From Pseudomonas shahriarae (GTDB lineage: Bacteria > Pseudomonadota > Gammaproteobacteria > Pseudomonadales > Pseudomonadaceae): a stretch of 64,000 nucleotides of DNA. Positions 43,829 to 52,915 of this stretch are shown piece by piece; position 1 is the first letter of the stretch; the number at the start of each line of letters is the position of its first letter. The stretch is from the NCBI RefSeq assembly GCF_014268455.2, contig NZ_CP077085.1, positions 4,505,001 through 4,569,000 of the forward strand, given 5' to 3'. Both the position numbers and the translations under genes were made by a program. Under the pieces are notes generated by a model, which saw nothing but the letters and a program-made list of their open reading frames with translations, made no database searches and was not told the DNA's origin.

Positions 43829-44722
43829 TTACTTCTTGGCGGCGAACAGCGCGTCGAGCTTCTGCTCGAAGGTGTGGTAGTCGATGCGATCGTAAAGCTC
43901 CATGCGGGTTTGCATGGTGTCGATCACGTTCTGTTGGGTGCCGTCGCGACGGATCGCGGTGTAGACGTTCTCGGCGGCCTTGTTCATGGCGCGGAAAGCC
44001 GACAGCGGGTACAGCACGATGGAAACATCGGCAGATTTCAACTGTTCGGTGGTGTACAGCGGGGTCGCGCCGAATTCCGTGATGTTGGCCAGGATCGGGG
44101 CTTTGACCCGCGAAGCGAACAGCTTGTACATCTCAAGCTCGGTGATGGCTTCCGGGAACACCATGTCGGCACCGGCCTCGATGCACGCGGCGGCACGTTC
44201 CAGGGCGGACTCCAGGCCTTCCACGGCCAGGGCGTCGGTACGCGCCATGATCACGAAGCTGTCATCGGTCCGGGCATCCACGGCGGCCTTGATACGGTCG
44301 ACCATTTCCTGCTGGGACACGATCTCTTTGTTCGGGCGATGGCCGCAACGCTTGGCCCCCACCTGGTCCTCGATATGGATCGCGGCGGCGCCGAACTTGA
44401 TCATCGACTTGACGGTGCGCGCCACGTTGAACGCCGAGGAGCCGAAACCGGTGTCCACGTCCACCAACAGCGGCAGGTCGCAGACATCGGTGATACGGCG
44501 CACATCGGTCAGCACATCATCCAGGCCGGTGATGCCCAAGTCCGGCACGCCCAGGGAGCCCGCGGCGACCCCGCCACCAGACAGGTAAATGGCCTTGAAA
44601 CCGGCGCGCTTGGCCAGCAGCGCGTGGTTGGCATTGATCGCGCCGACCACTTGCAGGGGGTGTTCGCTGGCGACCGCATCACGGAAACGCTGGCCGGGGG
44701 TGCTGTTTTTATAGGAACTCAT
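43829..44722 (-). CDS. prpB: Methylisocitrate lyase
   Basis: The 297-residue isocitrate lyase superfamily enzyme carries [18 protein letters not shown], the KRCGH catalytic loop ([14 protein letters not shown]) and ARTDA. It splits 2-methylisocitrate into pyruvate and succinate. Its ATG overlaps the prpR stop by ATGA. Confidence 0.96.
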   Translation of the reverse strand: MSSYKNSTPGQRFRDAVASEHPLQVVGAINANHALLAKRAGFKAIYLSGGGVAAGSLGVPDLGITGLDDVLTDVRRITDVCDLPLLVDVDTGFGSSAFNVARTVKSMIKFGAAAIHIEDQVGAKRCGHRPNKEIVSQQEMVDRIKAAVDARTDDSFVIMARTDALAVEGLESALERAAACIEAGADMVFPEAITELEMYKLFASRVKAPILANITEFGATPLYTTEQLKSADVSIVLYPLSAFRAMNKAAENVYTAIRRDGTQQNVIDTMQTRMELYDRIDYHTFEQKLDALFAAKK

Positions 44723-45429
44723 GACTCACCTCTCGAGGGGGCGCCGTCGGGGAAGTGACGGGCGATATTGCGTTTGGAGGCGCCGATATGACGGCGCATC
44801 AACAACTCGGCCAGTTCACCGTCGCGATCGGCAATCGCGTCAAGAATGCGGTGATGCTCGGCAAATGCCTGGCGTGGACGATTGGGGGTGGCGGAGAACT
44901 GGATGCGGTACATGCGCACCAGTTGATACAGCTCGCCGCACAACATTTGAGTCAGGGTGCGGTTACGCGCGCCTTGAATGATCCGGTAATGAAAGTCGAA
45001 GTCGCCTTCCTGCTGGTAGTAGCCCACACCGGCCTGGAATGCAGCATCGCGCTCGTGGGTGTGCAGGACTTGGCGCAGTTCCTCGATTTCTTCGTCGGTC
45101 ATGCGCTCGGCGGCCAGGCGGCAGGCCATGCCTTCGAGGGATTCGCGGATTTCGTAGAGTTCCACCAGCTCAGCCTCGCTCAGGGACACCACCCGAGCGC
45201 CGACATGGGGCACGCGCACCAGCAGGCGCTGGCCCTCCAGGCGGTGGATCGCCTCACGCAGCGGGCCACGGCTGATGCCGTAGGTGCGCGCCAGCTCAGG
45301 CTCGGAGATCTTGCTGCCGGGGGCAATCTCGCCCTTGACGATGGCGGCCTGGATGCGACGGAAGACGTTCTCAGACATCGTTTGGGAATCGTCCTGCCCT
45401 ACTACCGGAATTTCCAGCTGATCCAGCAT
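44719..45429 (-). CDS. prpR: GntR-family regulator of the prp operon
   Basis: The 236-residue protein (ATG at 45429) has an N-terminal winged helix ([33 protein letters not shown] region) and a C-terminal FCD effector domain ([42 protein letters not shown] with metal-binding His). It is the first gene of the operon it probably represses, so it is autoregulated. Perfect palindromes upstream (45431, 45504) are its likely operators. Confidence 0.9.
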   Translation of the reverse strand: MLDQLEIPVVGQDDSQTMSENVFRRIQAAIVKGEIAPGSKISEPELARTYGISRGPLREAIHRLEGQRLLVRVPHVGARVVSLSEAELVELYEIRESLEGMACRLAAERMTDEEIEELRQVLHTHERDAAFQAGVGYYQQEGDFDFHYRIIQGARNRTLTQMLCGELYQLVRMYRIQFSATPNRPRQAFAEHHRILDAIADRDGELAELLMRRHIGASKRNIARHFPDGAPSRGES

Positions 45430-45430
45430 G

Positions 45431-45515
45431 ATTGTCGACACCTTTAAAAGCAATGTCGCAAAAACTAGCCAATCAGCCCCTGATAGTCAAAGAATAAATG
45501 CACATTGTCGACAAT
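45431..45515. promoter_or_regulatory. PrpR operator pair
   Basis: A perfect 12-base palindrome ATTGTCGACAAT lies at 45504-45515, and a ten-base match ATTGTCGACA at 45431-45440 touches the prpR start. A half-site (AATGTCGC) lies between. The form suits FCD-type GntR proteins, which bind short palindromes around the promoter. Confidence 0.7.
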
Positions 45516-45702
45516 CGTCTAATAACCTGCCTTGCATCCTACAAGGGCATGGCCGGCTGCCAGCGCTGGCGCCAGAAAACCTTCATGTTAGAATGCCCGC
45601 CGCATTTGCCTGACATCCCCGGATGAAAAGGCGCACGAGGGAGCTTGCGCAGCAATGCCAGTCGCCTTGAATCAAACATCGCACTGCACCGCCTCAGGAT
45701 CT

Positions 45703-46239
45703 ATGAGACTCAAGCCCTTCCCCCTATTGTTTTGCCTACTGATGTTTCCGGGCCTTGGCATCGCTGCCGAGAAGACCGTCTATGGCCTCAATGAATACGC
45801 CAAGCTGGCGGGTATTGACCTGGAAGTCGCCGCCAAGCTCGACACCGGCGCCAAGACTGCGTCGTTGAGTGCCCGGGACATCAAGCGCTTCAAGCGCAAC
45901 GGTGAGTCCTGGGTCCGCTTCTACCTGGCCATCGACACCGCCCATTCGCACCCCATCGAGCGTCCCCTGGCCCGCGTCAGCAAGATCAAGCGCCGCGCCG
46001 GCGACTACGACCCCGATGAGGACAAGAACTACACCGCCCGTCCGGTGATTGCCCTGGACATCTGCATGGGCACTGCTTTACGCAGCATCGAAGTGAACTT
46101 GACTGACCGCAGCGCCTTCCAATATCCGCTGCTGATTGGCTCCGAAGCCTTGAAACGCTTTGATGCGCTGGTCGACCCCAGTCTTAAATACGCAGCAGGC
46201 AAACCTGCCTGCGCCGCCGACGCTCATACCGCCGAGTAA
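45703..46239 (+). CDS. Retropepsin-like protease of the RimK-associated family (PF05618 type)
   Basis: From the ATG at 45703 the product is 178 residues with a signal peptide (to about residue 22) and the core motif AKLDTGAKTASLSA, the aspartic-protease-like DTGA turn of the so-called ATP-dependent zinc protease family. RPVIALDICMG and FQYPLLIGSEALKRF complete the fold. It should act in the periplasm. It starts a conserved trio with a membrane transglutaminase-like protein and an ATP-grasp ligase, and a similar trio exists in P. aeruginosa. Confidence 0.85.
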   Translation: MRLKPFPLLFCLLMFPGLGIAAEKTVYGLNEYAKLAGIDLEVAAKLDTGAKTASLSARDIKRFKRNGESWVRFYLAIDTAHSHPIERPLARVSKIKRRAGDYDPDEDKNYTARPVIALDICMGTALRSIEVNLTDRSAFQYPLLIGSEALKRFDALVDPSLKYAAGKPACAADAHTAE

Positions 46240-46244
46240 TTCCA

Positions 46245-47777
46245 ATGCGCTCTCTTAATATGCACTTGAAGATTCTGATCGCCATCCTGGTGGTACTGGG
46301 CATTTCGGTCACGGCCTATCAGATCCTGGTTCTCGGCATCCCGGTGACCGAGGACGCCACTGACGACCTGTGGAACATCGACGCCAAGGTCGAGTTCGTG
46401 GCCAACGCCAAGGATCCGGTCAAGGTCCAGATGTTCGTGCCGCCCCTGAGCCGCGACTTCGTCAGCCTCAATGAGAGCTTCATCTCCAATAACTATGGGG
46501 TGAGCGTCAACCGCATCGACGGCAACCGCAAGGTCACCTGGTCGGCCCGGCGCGCCAAGGGCAACCAGACCCTCTACTACCGCCTGGTGCTGACCAAGCG
46601 CTACAGCGGCGAAAAGGTCAAGGTCAAGGGCCCGACCTTCCGCGACAGCATCGCCGTGGAAGGCCCGGAAAAAATCGCCGCCGAGGCCCTGCTGGCACCG
46701 ATCCGCCAGCACTCGGCCGATGTCGAGACCTTTATCAGCGAAGCCATCAAGCGCACCAACAACCTCAACGATGACAACGTCAAGCTGCTGCTGGCGGGCG
46801 ATCCGTCGACGCCGCACAAGGCCAAGATCATCGAGTTGCTGCTGTCCATCGCCCACGTGCCGGTGGAAAAGGTCCACACCATCCGCCTGGTAGCCGACCA
46901 ACCGCAAACCCCGGAACTGTGGCTGCGCAGCTTCAATGGCAACGACTGGCTGTACTTCAACCCGGAAACCGGCGAACAGGGCCTGCCCTCCGACCGCCTG
47001 CAGTGGTGGACCGGCGATGAAAACCTGATCACCGTCGACGGCGGCAAGAAAGCCGCCGTGACCTTCAGCCTGAACAACAGCGAGATGAACGCGATCCGCC
47101 TGGCCAAGCTGACGGACGAGAACACCGACGCCAACTTCCTCGAATACTCGCTCTACGGCCTGCCGCTGCAAACCCAGCAGACCTTCATGATCATGGTGAT
47201 GATCCCGATTGGCGTGCTGGTGATCCTGATCCTGCGTAACCTGATCGGCCTGCAGACCCTGGGCACCTTCACCCCGGTGCTGATTGCCCTGGCGTTCCGC
47301 GAGACCCAGTTGGGCTTTGGCATCGTGCTGTTTACGGTGATTACGGCACTGGGGCTGTCCCTGCGGTCGTACCTGGAGCATTTGAAACTGCAGATGCTGC
47401 CGAGGCTCTCGGTGGTCCTGACCTTTGTCGTGGTGTTGATTGCTGCCATCAGCCTGTTCAGCCACAAGCTGGGCCTGGAGCGCGGCCTGTCGGTGGCGCT
47501 GTTCCCGATGGTGATCCTGACCATGACCATCGAACGCCTGTCCATTACCTGGGAAGAGCGCGGCGGCGGCCATGCGATGAAAGTCGCGATTGGCACCCTG
47601 TTCGCTGCCTCCCTGGCCCACCTGATCATGAGCGTGCCGGAGTTGATCTACTTCGTGTTCACCTTCCCGGCGATCCTGTTGATCCTGGTGGGCTTCATGC
47701 TGGCCATGGGTCGCTACCGTGGCTACCGCCTGACCGAGCTAGTGCGTTTCAAAGCCTTCCTCAAGGCTGATTCGTAA
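46245..47777 (+). CDS. Membrane protein with inactive transglutaminase-like periplasmic domain (7TM)
   Basis: The 510-residue protein has an N-terminal membrane anchor, a periplasmic domain of about 270 residues with transglutaminase-like stretches (AHVPVEKVHTIRLV; WLRSFNGNDWLYFNPETGEQG) and then seven helices from about residue 308 (MIMVMIPIGVLVILILRN...). No Cys-His-Asp triad is evident, so the transglutaminase part is probably a binding module. An alternative start at 46260 is possible. It overlaps the ATP-grasp gene by one base. Confidence 0.85.
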   Translation: MRSLNMHLKILIAILVVLGISVTAYQILVLGIPVTEDATDDLWNIDAKVEFVANAKDPVKVQMFVPPLSRDFVSLNESFISNNYGVSVNRIDGNRKVTWSARRAKGNQTLYYRLVLTKRYSGEKVKVKGPTFRDSIAVEGPEKIAAEALLAPIRQHSADVETFISEAIKRTNNLNDDNVKLLLAGDPSTPHKAKIIELLLSIAHVPVEKVHTIRLVADQPQTPELWLRSFNGNDWLYFNPETGEQGLPSDRLQWWTGDENLITVDGGKKAAVTFSLNNSEMNAIRLAKLTDENTDANFLEYSLYGLPLQTQQTFMIMVMIPIGVLVILILRNLIGLQTLGTFTPVLIALAFRETQLGFGIVLFTVITALGLSLRSYLEHLKLQMLPRLSVVLTFVVVLIAAISLFSHKLGLERGLSVALFPMVILTMTIERLSITWEERGGGHAMKVAIGTLFAASLAHLIMSVPELIYFVFTFPAILLILVGFMLAMGRYRGYRLTELVRFKAFLKADS

Positions 47778-48763
47778 TGTTCGGGTTCTGGAAGACCTGG
47801 AAGGCCCTGGAAGCGCGGGGCATCATGGGCATCAACCGGCGTAATGCCGACTACGTGCTCAAGTACAACAAGCGCAGCCTGTATCCGATTGTCGATGACA
47901 AAATCATCACCAAGGAACGGGCGATCCAGGCCGGCATCCATGTGCCGGAGATGTACGGGATCATTTCCACCGAGAAAGAAATCGACAAGCTCGACGAAAT
48001 CATCGGTGGCCGTAGCGACTTCGTGATCAAGCCGGCCCAGGGCGCCGGCGGCGACGGCATCCTGGTGATCGCCGACCGTTTTGAAGGGCGCTATCGCACG
48101 GTGTCCGGCAAAATCATCAGCCACGAGGAAATCGAGCACCAGATTTCCAGCATCCTCACCGGCCTGTATTCCCTGGGCGGTCACCGCGACCGCGCGTTGA
48201 TCGAATACCGGGTGGTGCCCGACCAGATCTTCAAGAGCATCAGCTACGAAGGCGTGCCGGATATCCGCATCATCGTGTTGATGGGCTACCCGGTGATGGC
48301 CATGCTGCGCTTGCCGACCCGTCAGTCCGGCGGCAAGGCCAACCTGCACCAGGGCGCGATTGGCGTGGGCGTGGACCTGGCCACCGGCCTGACCCTGCGC
48401 GGCACCTGGCTGAACAACATCATTACCAAGCACCCCGACACCACCAACGCGGTGGACGGTGTGCAACTGCCCAACTGGGACGGTTTCATGAAACTCGCCG
48501 CCGGCTGCTACGAGCTGTGCGGGCTGGGTTACATCGGTGTAGACATGGTGCTGGACCAGGAAAAAGGCCCGTTGATCCTCGAACTCAATGCGCGCCCCGG
48601 GTTGAATATCCAGATTGCCAACGATTGCGGCCTGACCTTGCGTACCCATGCCGTAGAAGCTCGACTGGAAGAGCTGAAGGCGGCGGGCGTGACAGAAACG
48701 GCGGAAGAACGGGTGAAGTTTGCCCAGGAAATGTTTGGGCATATTCCACCCGTGGAAGGCTGA
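47777..48763 (+). CDS. RimK-related alpha-L-glutamate ligase-like ATP-grasp protein
   Basis: The 328-residue protein starts MFGFWKTWKALEARGIMGIN and has the ATP-grasp pieces FVIKPAQGAGGDGILVI, the metal-binding DMVLDQEKGPLILELNARPG and an intervening ligase core. RimK-like enzymes add glutamate or other residues to proteins or peptides. With a periplasmic protease and a membrane carrier, it probably makes a peptide-like conjugate that is exported and trimmed. Confidence 0.88.
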   Translation: MFGFWKTWKALEARGIMGINRRNADYVLKYNKRSLYPIVDDKIITKERAIQAGIHVPEMYGIISTEKEIDKLDEIIGGRSDFVIKPAQGAGGDGILVIADRFEGRYRTVSGKIISHEEIEHQISSILTGLYSLGGHRDRALIEYRVVPDQIFKSISYEGVPDIRIIVLMGYPVMAMLRLPTRQSGGKANLHQGAIGVGVDLATGLTLRGTWLNNIITKHPDTTNAVDGVQLPNWDGFMKLAAGCYELCGLGYIGVDMVLDQEKGPLILELNARPGLNIQIANDCGLTLRTHAVEARLEELKAAGVTETAEERVKFAQEMFGHIPPVEG

Positions 48764-48873
48764 CAGCGCCCCGCGGCTGCGCCCTCTATCCAACCATCCC
48801 CGACATCCCCTCTAGGAGCAAATCCTACAGGGGACTACAATCCCCTCCCCGCCCCATGGCTGATTCACCCCGC

Positions 48874-50217
48874 ATGTCGACCTGCTCTGTACATCCCCTG
48901 CCCTATCGGGCAAACCCCGCCGAGTATTTTGCGGCGATCCGCCATGCACCCGGCGCCGTGCTGCTGGACAGCGGCCGACCGGCAGCCGAGCGTGGTCGCT
49001 ATGACTTGCTCAGCGCCTGGCCGGAAGCAACCCTGGCGGTATGGCCGGACGAAAGCGGTGGCGATTTCTTACAACGGCTGCGGGAAAATCTGACGATGCT
49101 GGGTGAGGCTAGCCTGCCCGCGCCCTATGAACTGCCGTTCGCCGGCGGCTTGATCGGCTACCTGAGCTACGATTTTGGCCGCCACCTGGAGCAACTGCCG
49201 CATCAGGCTATCGACGATATCGGCCTGCCCGATGCCCGTTTTGGCCTGTACGCCTGGGCACTGGTCAGCGACCATCAGGCGCGCACCAGCCAATTGGTGT
49301 TCCACCCCAAACTTCCGGAAAGCGAACGCCTGCGCCTGCTGGCCCTGTTCAGCCAACCGGCCGCCGACACCCCGGCCAGCTTCAAGCTGCATACCCGGAT
49401 GACCCCAGACCTGAGCGCCGCAGCCTATGAACAGGCCCTGGCGCGGATCCAGGATTACATCCAGGCCGGCGACTGCTACCAGGTCAACTTCGCCCAACGC
49501 TTTCGCGCGGCCTGCAACGGCGATCCATGGGTCGCCTACTGCGCCTTGCGCGCCGCCTGCCCGACGCCGTTCTCGGGCTTTCAGAGCCTGCCGGATGATG
49601 GCGCGGTAGTCAGCCTGTCACCGGAGCGTTTCGTGCGGGTCAACCAGCGCCAGGTGGAAACCCGTCCGATCAAGGGCACCCGCCCCCGCGGGCTGACTCC
49701 GCAAGAGGATGCGGCCAACGCCGCCGAACTCCTGGCCAGCCCCAAGGATCGTGCAGAGAACCTGATGATCGTCGATCTGCTGCGCAATGACCTGGGCCGC
49801 ACCTGCCGCACCGGCTCGGTCAAGGTCCCGGAGCTGTTCAGCCTGGAAAGCTACCCCAACGTGCATCACCTGGTCAGCAGTGTCACCGGCGAACTGGCCG
49901 ACGACAAAGACGCCCTGGACCTGATCGCCGGCAGCTTCCCCGGCGGCTCGATCACCGGCGCCCCGAAGATCCGTGCGATGCAGATCATCGACGAACTGGA
50001 ACCGACCCGGCGCGGCTTGTACTGCGGTTCATTGTTGTACCTGGACGTGCGTGGCGAGATGGACAGCTCCATCGCCATTCGCAGCCTGCTGGTCAAGGAT
50101 GGCCAGGTCTGTTGCTGGGGCGGCGGCGGGATCGTCGCCGATTCCGAGTGGCAGGCGGAGTACCAGGAGTCGATGACCAAGGTGCGGGTGTTGCTGGAAA
50201 CACTGGAAGGGCTGTAA
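48874..50217 (+). CDS. pabB: Aminodeoxychorismate synthase component I
   Basis: From the ATG at 48874 (an in-frame ATG at 48856 is also possible) the product is 447 residues starting MSTCSVHPLPYRANPAEYF. The chorismate-binding core is complete: RIQDYIQAGDCYQVNFAQRF, PIKGTRPRG, DLLRNDLGR, HHLVSSVTGEL and GSFPGGSITGAPKIRAM. It makes aminodeoxychorismate for folate. No partner pabA is adjacent. Confidence 0.93.
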   Translation: MSTCSVHPLPYRANPAEYFAAIRHAPGAVLLDSGRPAAERGRYDLLSAWPEATLAVWPDESGGDFLQRLRENLTMLGEASLPAPYELPFAGGLIGYLSYDFGRHLEQLPHQAIDDIGLPDARFGLYAWALVSDHQARTSQLVFHPKLPESERLRLLALFSQPAADTPASFKLHTRMTPDLSAAAYEQALARIQDYIQAGDCYQVNFAQRFRAACNGDPWVAYCALRAACPTPFSGFQSLPDDGAVVSLSPERFVRVNQRQVETRPIKGTRPRGLTPQEDAANAAELLASPKDRAENLMIVDLLRNDLGRTCRTGSVKVPELFSLESYPNVHHLVSSVTGELADDKDALDLIAGSFPGGSITGAPKIRAMQIIDELEPTRRGLYCGSLLYLDVRGEMDSSIAIRSLLVKDGQVCCWGGGGIVADSEWQAEYQESMTKVRVLLETLEGL

Positions 50218-50468
50218 GCCAACCTCCCAGGGAAAGAGCCTGAATCAGAACCACCGTGGACAGTATCAGGGCGCAGGGATAGCGTCTGACTCTGGCATTC
50301 CACCTGGCCGTCTGTGAGGGATCACATGGGTCGACTGCTTATTGCTTCTGTCGCTTTATCGTTTGCACCGTTAAAACAAAGCCCTTTTCCTACACATCGC
50401 GCTCCCTGTGAAGAGTTACAAATCCAGGAAGCGACACCTAATTTCTCCCAAATTGGAAGGCTTGATTT

Positions 50469-50600
50469 ATGCGACTAATCGCAAGAGCCGCCTTAAGGGA
50501 GTTCTGGGAATCATCCGGCTTACACCGACTCCCAAACACCCCTGGTTGAAGGGTATCGCCATAGGGAGAAGTCCACCTTTTACACGCCGCAAGACCTGGC
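50469..50600 (+). pseudogene. HigB-type toxin remnant (frameshifted)
   Basis: The ATG at 50469 opens MRLIARAALREFWE, the usual N-terminus of HigB mRNA interferases. The frame then breaks near 50508-50511, and the plus-one frame continues NHPAYTDSQTPLVEGYRHRE and ends TPQDLAA, again HigB-like. The RNase core that should follow is missing. It is joined directly to the HigA remnant, so the toxin is dead. Confidence 0.65.
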
Positions 50601-50781
50601 CGCTGCGCTGGCGCGCGTGGACCAACTGGGCCTGACGGCCCGTGACCTGGAACCCTTTATCGGCTCCAGCGGACGCGTGTCGGAAGTGCTGAACCACAAG
50701 CGCAAGTTGAGCCTGGCCATGATCAAGCGCCTGCACGAGGGTTTGCGCATTCCTTATGAGCAGTTGCTTGCGGGAGTTTGA
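50601..50781 (+). pseudogene. HigA-type antitoxin remnant (C-terminal HTH only)
   Basis: The frame reads VDQLGLTARDLEPFIGSSGR followed by VSEVLNHKRKLSLAMIKRLH and a short tail, ending at TGA 50779-50781. This is the XRE helix-turn-helix end of HigA antitoxins. The N-terminal part and its own start are gone, consistent with one internal deletion spanning higB 3' and higA 5'. Confidence 0.7.
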
Positions 50782-50800
50782 TCTTTGGCGTTTTCGAGGG

Positions 50801-50891
50801 CCTCATCGCAAACAAGCCCGCTCCCTCATTCGACCGTGCTCCCAAAGGATAAACGCGGCCGAATGTGGGAGCGGGCTTGCTCGCGATGAGG
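50801..50891. repeat. REPIN (paired REP)
   Basis: Inverted arms CCTCATCGC...AAGCCCGCTCC and GGAGCGGGCTTGCTCGCGAT with GAGG flank about 40 bases, between the higBA remnant and thrH. Confidence 0.82.
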
Positions 50892-50912
50892 CAACCAGCC
50901 TCGCTCAATAAC

Positions 50913-51530
50913 TTACAGGCTCAACGAACGGTTCGACGCCTTGATGAACTCTTTCTTCAAGTCCTCAAAAGTATGCACCGCCGGGAATTGCGGGAACTCG
51001 CGAATCACATTTTCCGGTGCATGGAACAGAATCCCACGATCCGCCTCACCCAACATGGTGGTGTCGTTGTAGGAATCGCCTGCAGCGATTACCCGGTAGT
51101 ACAGGGTCTTGAAGGCCAGCACCGACTGACGCTTAGGATCTTTCTGGCGCAGTTGATAGCTCACCACCCGGTCATTTTCATCGGTGATCAAGCGGTGGCA
51201 AAGCAGGGTCGGGAAGCCCAGTTGACGCATCAACGGCTGGGAAAATTCATAGAAGGTGTCCGACAGGATCACCACCTGGAAGCGCTCGCGCAGCCAGTCG
51301 ACGAACTCGATCGCACCTTCCAGCGGTTTGAGGGTGGCAATCACTTCCTGAATGTCCGACAGCTTCAAGCCGTGCTCGTCGAGAATGCGCAGGCGTTGCT
51401 TCATCAGGACGTCGTAGTCGGGAATGTCCCGGGTGGTGGCCCGCAAGGATTCAATACCGGTTTTTTCAGCGAAGGCGATCCAGATTTCCGGAACCAGCAC
51501 CCCTTCCAAGTCGAGACAGGCAATTTCCAC
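50913..51530 (-). CDS. thrH: ThrH phosphoserine/homoserine phosphotransferase
   Basis: The likely start is GTG at 51530 with GGGAG upstream, giving 205 residues beginning (M)EIACLDLEGVLVPEIWIAF. The HAD motifs are CLDLEGVL, VVILSDTFYEF and AAGDSYNDTTML; the first motif DLEG is the ThrH/SerB form. It can dephosphorylate phosphoserine and transfer phosphate to homoserine. It is divergent from cysH. Confidence 0.93.
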   Translation of the reverse strand: MEIACLDLEGVLVPEIWIAFAEKTGIESLRATTRDIPDYDVLMKQRLRILDEHGLKLSDIQEVIATLKPLEGAIEFVDWLRERFQVVILSDTFYEFSQPLMRQLGFPTLLCHRLITDENDRVVSYQLRQKDPKRQSVLAFKTLYYRVIAAGDSYNDTTMLGEADRGILFHAPENVIREFPQFPAVHTFEDLKKEFIKASNRSLSL

Positions 51531-51684
51531 AAGACACTCCCATTTGGATTTTTTTTCAGTTGAGCGAGCAAAAGGACTGCCGAACTCTAGCGATTCGCGC
51601 TGGCCACCGCAACGCAGAGCGGATTTTGTTAACATCCCACTCCTATAGAGCGCTCAGCGCCACTGACCTGTAGGAACCGTCCTG

Positions 51685-52419
51685 ATGAACCAAGCCTTCG
51701 ACGTCGCTGAACTCGCCGCGACCTATGCCAACAAGTCCGCCCAGGACATCCTCAAGCTGGCGTTCAGCCAGTTCGGCGATGACCTGTGGATTTCCTTCAG
51801 CGGTGCCGAGGATGTGGTGCTGGTGGATATGGCCTGGAAGCTGAACAAAAACGTCAAGGTCTTCAGCCTCGACACCGGCCGCCTGCACCCGGAGACCTAC
51901 CGGTTTATCGAGCAGGTGCGGGACTTCTACAAGATCGATATCGAATTGATCTCGCCGGACCAGAGCAAGCTGGAACCCTTCGTCAAGGAAAAGGGCCTGT
52001 TCAGCTTCTACAAGGACGGCCATGGCGAATGCTGCGGCGTGCGCAAGATCGAACCGCTGCGCCGCAAACTCTCCGGCGTACGTGCCTGGGCCACCGGCCA
52101 GCGCCGCGACCAGAGCCCCGGCACCCGTAGCCAGGTGGCGGCCCTGGAAGTCGATAGCGCCTTCTCCACCCCCGAGCGCACGCTCTACAAGTTCAACCCG
52201 CTGGCGCAAATGACCAGTGAAGAGATCTGGGGTTATATCCGCATGCTCGAGTTGCCGTACAACAGCCTGCATGAGCGCGGTTTTATCAGCATCGGCTGCG
52301 AACCCTGCACCCGTCCGGTATTGCCGAACCAGCACGAGCGTGAAGGCCGCTGGTGGTGGGAAGAAGCAACCCAGAAGGAATGTGGGCTGCACGCGGGAAA
52401 TATCATCAGCAAGGCCTGA
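51685..52419 (+). CDS. cysH: Phosphoadenylyl/adenylyl-sulfate reductase
   Basis: The 244-residue enzyme shows [31 protein letters not shown], the CCGVRK pair and [10 protein letters not shown], i.e. the four cysteines of the [4Fe-4S] APS-reductase type rather than the cluster-free PAPS form. The catalytic cysteine is in ECGLH near the C-terminus. It reduces activated sulfate to sulfite. Confidence 0.95.
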   Translation: MNQAFDVAELAATYANKSAQDILKLAFSQFGDDLWISFSGAEDVVLVDMAWKLNKNVKVFSLDTGRLHPETYRFIEQVRDFYKIDIELISPDQSKLEPFVKEKGLFSFYKDGHGECCGVRKIEPLRRKLSGVRAWATGQRRDQSPGTRSQVAALEVDSAFSTPERTLYKFNPLAQMTSEEIWGYIRMLELPYNSLHERGFISIGCEPCTRPVLPNQHEREGRWWWEEATQKECGLHAGNIISKA

Positions 52420-52452
52420 AGCCTGACCTGCGAAAAATCTCGCAACAAGCGC

Positions 52453-52535
52453 GTGTGGGAGCTGGCTGGCTTGCAATGGCATCACCTCGGTGTAATTGAA
52501 TACCGGGCGCCATTGCAGGCCAGCCAGCTCCCACA
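52453..52535. repeat. REPIN, class GTGGGAGCTGGCTGGC
   Basis: GTGTGGGAGCTGGCTGGCTT and its inverted copy ending at 52535 form a third REP variant in this window, just after cysH. Confidence 0.85.
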
Positions 52536-52915
52536 TTTGTTTCCAGCGACCATTAAACCTGTACACACAAACGTAACCAACAGTGCCATTTTTGTGTGCA
52601 CTTTAATCATTACGCACCGAAACGTTACACCCCATTTCTGCTAACTTCCTACATTCTTGATTCCCATATCCCCGCCAAAAAATAAATTCCTGTTCAATCG
52701 GTCAATTTATATTTCTTCAAATTCAGCCGGTTACTCAATCGACCTATAAAAACGAAATTAGCGGTAGTTTTGTTAGATATAAACCTGGCACACAAGTGGC
52801 TTATGGAGTTGGAGTTTTTGTATACAACTTAAACAACAACCCACATACACTTCGTGTCCGCACGCTAGCCGCGCCTAACCCTCGCGCTCGCTGCAGATGC
52901 CAGGAGCCTGCCGGC
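52536..52915. other. Intergenic region upstream of the NCS1 transporter
   Basis: About 380 AT-richer bases without a gene. A perfect ten-base palindrome TTGTATACAA at 52818-52827 looks like a GntR-type half-operator pair and may regulate the transporter. No other signal was recognised. Confidence 0.45.

Noticed and set aside
50408..50635. 75-codon plus-strand frame over the higBA remnant
   Set aside because: Wrong frame; the HigB and HigA similarities are in the two other frames.
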